DNA from: an uncultured Collinsella sp.
GTDB lineage: Bacteria > Actinomycetota > Coriobacteriia > Coriobacteriales > Coriobacteriaceae
Reading direction: 5' to 3'
Assembly: GCA_937969105.1 (NCBI GenBank)
Contig: CALBUZ010000144.1
Location: 1-13,949 of the forward strand
Length of the DNA: 13,949 nt
A program made the position numbers and the translations under genes. The notes under the pieces are model-generated. The model ran no database searches. It was not told where the DNA came from and saw nothing but the letters and a program-made list of their open reading frames with translations. This document shows positions 10,193 to 13,949 of this stretch, piece after piece (position 1 is the stretch's first letter; each line of letters starts with the position of its first letter).

Positions 10193-11962
10193 TCAGTCGA
10201 GCTCGTGCGCACGCGCACCTTCGAACTGCATTCGATAGTAACGGGCATAGGTGCCGCCACGGGCGAGAAGCTGCTCGTGCGTACCACGTTCCACAACGCG
10301 ACCATGCTCGACGGTCGCAATCTCGTCAGCATGTTTAATGGTCGAGAGACGGTGGGCGATGATGATCGTGGTGCGACCGCGCGCCAGGCGCTCGAGCGAC
10401 TCCTGCACCGCCTCCTCGCTCTCGTTATCCAAGGCGCTCGTCGCCTCGTCCAGGATCAGAATCTTGGGGTTCTTGAGAAACACGCGCGCAATGGCTACGC
10501 GCTGCTTCTGGCCGCCCGAAAGACGGCTGCCGCGCTCGCCCACGACCGTGTCGTAGCCCTGCGGCAGCGACTCAATGAAGGCATCGATATTGGCGCGGCG
10601 GGCGGCCTCGGCGACTTCTTCTGCCGTGGCGCCTGGCTTGCCGTAGGCGATGTTCTCGCCAATCGTACCATCAAACAGATAGACATCCTGCTGCACCAGG
10701 CCAATGGCGCGGCGCAGACTCTGTTGCGTCACGTCGCGCACGTCCTGGCCGTCGATGCTGATGGATCCGTCCGCCACGTCATAAAAGCGCGGCAGCAGCG
10801 AACACGTCGTGGACTTGCCACCGCCCGAGGGGCCAACCAGGGCAATGGTCTGTCCGGGCTTGATGGACAGATTCATATGGTCGATCACGGGACGAGCCTC
10901 TTCGCCGCCGCCCAGCTCAACATCCTCATAGCTAAAGCACACATCGCGATATTCAACCGCGCCAGCCGTCACCTGCAGGTCCGCAGCATCCGGCTTGTCC
11001 TGGATATCCGGGGCGGTCGAGAGCACCTCGTCCATACGCTTAAAGCCGGCGATGGCCTTCTGATACGTTTCGGCCGAATTGACGAGCGTCTCAAGCGGCG
11101 TGCAGAACAGCGAAATGTAAAGCGCGAAGGTTGCCATATCGACCGCCTGCAGCTGCCCCTGGGCAACGAGCCAACCACCCAGCAGCACCACGATCACGTA
11201 CAACACGCCCGAGAGCAGGCCATACGTCGCTGTGTAGACGCCCATGGCGTGATACATATTCTCCTTGGACGAAAGATAGCGGTCGTTAGAGGCGCGAAAC
11301 TTAGAGCGCTCGGTCTCCTCATTGGCAAAGCTCTTGACCACGCGCATGCCCGCCAGCGAATCCTGCAGCTGCGCATTAATGCCGCTGATTTTTTTGCGGT
11401 TGTCGCTAAAGACCTCGCGCATGCGCATGTTCTGCCAAAACATGATGACCGCAAACACCGCCGTCACCACGGCCATGGCAAGCGCCAGCACCGGGGCGAT
11501 AGCAAAGAGAATCACAAACGAACCGACGACCTCGATGCCGCAGATGATAATCCACTCGGGCACGTGGTGTGCCGCCTCGCAGATATCGAACAGGTCGTTG
11601 ACCACGCGACTCATCATGTCACCTGAGCTGTTGCGATCGAAGTACGCAAAGCTAAAGCGCTCGTACTGATCGAACAGGTCCTCGCGCATCTTGGACTCCA
11701 TGCGCGCGCCCATCACGTGGCCCCAGTAACTCACAAAGTAGCGACAGGCGCAACGGATGGCATACATCAGCACCAGGCCAACCGCGATCATACCGAGCGC
11801 CTGCATAATGACAGCCTGACCCTGGGTAAACAACCCACCGGTCAGATTGCGCAGAATGATAGGAAACGCCAAGTCAATGGCGGCGAGCACCAGGGCACAA
11901 ACAGTATCGGCAACAAAAAGCCCCATCTGGGGCTCGTAATACGAAAGAAACCTCTTCAGCAT
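10193..11962 (-). CDS. ABC exporter half-transporter (membrane domain fused to ATPase)
   Basis: A 589-residue type IV ABC exporter of the MsbA/LmrA-like group, expected to work as a dimer in the cytoplasmic membrane; the substrate cannot be told. There are six membrane helices in residues 1-300 (about 15-37, 52-72, 135-155, 157-177, 243-265 and 275-297). The ATPase domain carries Walker A GPSGGGKST (377-385), Q-loop Q424/Q425, signature LSGGQKQR (481-488), Walker B ILILDE (501-506) and H-loop H537. All catalytic residues are present. The ATG at 11960-11962 has a GAGG site about 5 nt upstream. No partner half-transporter is visible in the window, which favours a homodimer. The unknown membrane protein follows 19 nt downstream; a stem-loop separates the gene from the Nudix gene upstream. 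Confidence 0.94.
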   Translation of the reverse strand: MLKRFLSYYEPQMGLFVADTVCALVLAAIDLAFPIILRNLTGGLFTQGQAVIMQALGMIAVGLVLMYAIRCACRYFVSYWGHVMGARMESKMREDLFDQYERFSFAYFDRNSSGDMMSRVVNDLFDICEAAHHVPEWIIICGIEVVGSFVILFAIAPVLALAMAVVTAVFAVIMFWQNMRMREVFSDNRKKISGINAQLQDSLAGMRVVKSFANEETERSKFRASNDRYLSSKENMYHAMGVYTATYGLLSGVLYVIVVLLGGWLVAQGQLQAVDMATFALYISLFCTPLETLVNSAETYQKAIAGFKRMDEVLSTAPDIQDKPDAADLQVTAGAVEYRDVCFSYEDVELGGGEEARPVIDHMNLSIKPGQTIALVGPSGGGKSTTCSLLPRFYDVADGSISIDGQDVRDVTQQSLRRAIGLVQQDVYLFDGTIGENIAYGKPGATAEEVAEAARRANIDAFIESLPQGYDTVVGERGSRLSGGQKQRVAIARVFLKNPKILILDEATSALDNESEEAVQESLERLARGRTTIIIAHRLSTIKHADEIATVEHGRVVERGTHEQLLARGGTYARYYRMQFEGARAHELD

Positions 11963-11993
11963 GTGATCCTCAAAGAAATATCAGCAATGTAAG

Positions 11994-12032
11994 GCCCTGG
12001 GACAAAGCAATCAGTACTACTTGTCCCAGGGC
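11994..12032 (-). terminator. Stem-loop between the Nudix gene and the ABC exporter
   Basis: A 12-bp perfect stem (GCCCTGGGACAA / TTGTCCCAGGGC) with a 15-nt loop, 12 nt after the Nudix stop. There is no T-run on either strand (CTTACATT on minus), so termination may be weak or factor-dependent. It could instead be an mRNA processing or stability element between purD-Nudix and the exporter. Confidence 0.55.
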
Positions 12033-12044
12033 TATCCCCACTCG

Positions 12045-12740
12045 TTAAAGTTCGGCCCCGCCTAGTCGGTGCGCGATGCTATCGCAGGCCAAGGCGCCCA
12101 CGACGGTCTTGGCATCTTCGATCTTGCCGTCGAGCACGGCGTCGATCAGCTCGTGCAGCGGCACCAGATCAACGTTGACAAACTCATCATCATCGGGGTT
12201 GGGTGCATCGAACTCGAGCTTGGTGGCCAGGTAGATGTGAATGATCTCATCACAGAAGCCGCAGGACGTGACAATCGACGTCAAAAAGCGAATGCGACCA
12301 GCCCTAAAGCCCGTCTCCTCATGCAGCTCGCGCTTGGCGCAATCGAGCGGGTCCTCGCCTGGGTCGAGCTTGCCGGCGGGAACCTCGACCGTCACGCGGT
12401 CGATGGCGGTGCGGTACTGACGCACCAGTACGATCTTGCCGCTCTCGGTCAGTGCCACAACGGCCGCCGCACCCGGATGGCGAACGATATCGCGGGCGCT
12501 ACGGCGACCGTTGGGCAGTTCAACCTCAAGACGGTGGACGTCGAGGATCTTGCCCTTCCAGGCGCACTCCTCCGAAAGAATCTTCTCGTGCAGCTCGGCA
12601 TCGTGCGGGTCGTCGTCGCCCAGCACCAGCGCCGGCTCGTCAGCGACCTCGCCACCAGGCTCGCCCTCGGCGTGCCCATACATGCGGCTGTCCTCTTCGA
12701 CGATCTGCGCGTCCACGAGCTCTTCGTTCTTCTCGTCCAT
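12045..12740 (-). CDS. Nudix hydrolase, ADP-ribose pyrophosphatase type
   Basis: A 231-residue cytoplasmic enzyme expected to cleave ADP-ribose or a related nucleoside diphosphate sugar to AMP and a sugar phosphate. The full Nudix box is present: G123, E129, then RELHEETGF (137-145). The lead-in VRQYRTAIDRVTVEVPAG (107-124) is typical of ADP-ribose pyrophosphatases. Residues 1-55 are an acidic, probably disordered extension not usual for the family. The start is chosen at the ATG 12738-12740 because GAGAGGG lies about 9 nt upstream; the ATG at 12747-12749 (three residues longer) sits directly against that site. The stop of purD is only 21 nt upstream, so the two are likely one operon. Substrate preference within the family is not certain. 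Confidence 0.92.
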   Translation of the reverse strand: MDEKNEELVDAQIVEEDSRMYGHAEGEPGGEVADEPALVLGDDDPHDAELHEKILSEECAWKGKILDVHRLEVELPNGRRSARDIVRHPGAAAVVALTESGKIVLVRQYRTAIDRVTVEVPAGKLDPGEDPLDCAKRELHEETGFRAGRIRFLTSIVTSCGFCDEIIHIYLATKLEFDAPNPDDDEFVNVDLVPLHELIDAVLDGKIEDAKTVVGALACDSIAHRLGGAEL

Positions 12741-12761
12741 CCGTCTCATCCCTCTCGGACT

Positions 12762-13949
12762 TTAGGCATCCCAGGCGTCGCGGCCACGCAGCGCGCGCAG
12801 GCCGATGTCATGACGCAGGGTCTTGCCCTCAAAATCAATCTTCTCGCAGGCCTCGTAGGCAAGGTTGCGAGCGTTCTCGAACGTGTCGCCCAGCGCGGTC
12901 ACGGCAAGCACTCGGCCGCCGTTGGTCACGAGCTGACCGTCCACCACGGCGGTGCCGGCATGGTACACGGTCACGTTCTCCATGGCCTCGGCGTCGGCGA
13001 TGCCGGTGATGACTTTGCCCTTCTCGTAGCTGCCGGGATAGCCCGCGCTCGTCAGGACAACAGCCACGGCCCACTCGTCACGCCAGTCGAGCTCAATCTG
13101 ATCAAGCTCGCAGTTGGCGCAGGCGAGCATAACCTCGACCAGGTCGTTCTTGAGGCGCGGCAGCACGACCTGCGCCTCGGGGTCGCCAAAGCGGGCGTTG
13201 AACTCCAGCACCTTGGGGCCGGCGGGGGTGAGCATAAAGCCGCCGTACAGGCAGCCGCGGTAGTCGATGCCCTCGGCAGCAAGCTCGGCCACGGTCTGCT
13301 CCATGACCTCCACCATGGTGGCGTGCTCCTCGTCGGTCACGATGGGCACCGGGCTGTAGACGCCCATGCCGCCGGTGTTGGGGCCAAGGTCGCCCTCGAG
13401 CGCACGCTTGTGATCCTGCGAGGTGGCCATGGGGCGCACGGTCTTGCCGTCGGTAAAGGCCAGCAGCGAGCACTCGGGGCCGGTCAGCATCTCCTCGATG
13501 ACCACAGTATTGCCGGCATCACCAAAGGTGCCGCCAAAACACTCACGCACGGCCTCCTCGGCCTGCGCAAGCTCAGTCGCCACGATAACGCCCTTGCCTG
13601 CGGCCAGGCCGTCTGCCTTCACGACCAGCGGGGCGCCCTGCTCGCGCACGTAGGCGAGAGCTGAAGCCTCGTCGGTGAACGAGCCGTAGGCGGCCGTCGG
13701 AATGCCGGCACGCTCCATGAGCTGCTTGGAGAACAGCTTGGAGCCCTCCATCTGAGCGCCCTCGGCACCCGGGCCAAAGCAGGGAATGCCCGCCGCGCGC
13801 ACGGCATCGGCAACGCCCGCCACGAGCGGAGCCTCGGGGCCAATCACCACGAGTCCGCATCCGTGGCTCTGGGCAAACGCCGCCACGGCCGCAGGATCGC
13901 AATCGTCGAGAACCACGTTCTCGCCGCAGCTCGCGGTGCCGCCGTTACC
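12762..13949 (-). CDS. purD: Phosphoribosylamine-glycine ligase (GAR synthetase), 5' end missing
   Basis: Joins phosphoribosylamine and glycine with ATP to give GAR, the second step of purine synthesis, in the cytoplasm. The last 395 residues are present. The frame is open to the right edge, beginning at [13 protein letters not shown], which matches the conserved GNGGT motif about 30 residues into the protein; full length is therefore about 425, normal for PurD. Visible are [11 protein letters not shown], the ATP-grasp loop [33 protein letters not shown] and the metal-binding [22 protein letters not shown] at 13914-13916 is internal, not the start. It leads into the Nudix gene after 21 nt. 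Confidence 0.97.
   Translation of the reverse strand, partial: GNGGTASCGENVVLDDCDPAAVAAFAQSHGCGLVVIGPEAPLVAGVADAVRAAGIPCFGPGAEGAQMEGSKLFSKQLMERAGIPTAAYGSFTDEASALAYVREQGAPLVVKADGLAAGKGVIVATELAQAEEAVRECFGGTFGDAGNTVVIEEMLTGPECSLLAFTDGKTVRPMATSQDHKRALEGDLGPNTGGMGVYSPVPIVTDEEHATMVEVMEQTVAELAAEGIDYRGCLYGGFMLTPAGPKVLEFNARFGDPEAQVVLPRLKNDLVEVMLACANCELDQIELDWRDEWAVAVVLTSAGYPGSYEKGKVITGIADAEAMENVTVYHAGTAVVDGQLVTNGGRVLAVTALGDTFENARNLAYEACEKIDFEGKTLRHDIGLRALRGRDAWDA

Overview
This window comes from a high-G+C bacterium. The gene set (pyruvate:ferredoxin oxidoreductase, an actinobacterial-style CarA/CarB pair, PurD, a Nudix hydrolase) and the codon use suggest an anaerobic actinobacterium of the Coriobacteriia, such as Collinsella or a relative. 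That placement is an inference from protein style, not from a marker gene. Every convincing gene lies on the minus strand, so transcription runs from right to left. The very long plus-strand open frames are antisense shadows of GC-rich coding sequence.

In the direction of transcription, the window opens inside purD (purine synthesis). A Nudix hydrolase of the ADP-ribose pyrophosphatase type follows closely. After a stem-loop come a half-size ABC exporter and a single-pass membrane protein of unknown function, which ends at a clear hairpin terminator. Next is a 277-nt leader for carA-carB, the two subunits of carbamoyl-phosphate synthase. The leader holds a hairpin that matches the PyrR RNA-binding loop and sits one base upstream of the carA ribosome-binding site. 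This suggests translational repression by PyrR and uridine nucleotides. It also holds a face-to-face pair of palindromic repeat units; a third, weaker copy lies downstream of the FHA gene.

The 3' end of carB runs into a 148-nt nested inverted repeat whose outer arm includes the last carB codons. A perfect 16-bp terminator hairpin follows. Directly beyond it lies an apparently intact IS200-type insertion sequence with a single Y1 transposase, hairpins at both ends and a 5' leader that can pair with its own ribosome-binding site. Past the element come a small three-helix membrane protein with a weak start and an FHA-domain protein translationally coupled to it. Last is a 400-nt GC-rich intergenic region and the first 463 codons of pyruvate:ferredoxin oxidoreductase (nifJ), which runs off the left edge.

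The most interesting signals are regulatory and structural rather than a new gene cluster. They are the PyrR-like hairpin, the nested inverted repeat at the carB end, the dispersed AATGAT...ATCATT units, and the self-sequestered transposase leader. No CRISPR array, tRNA or rRNA was seen.
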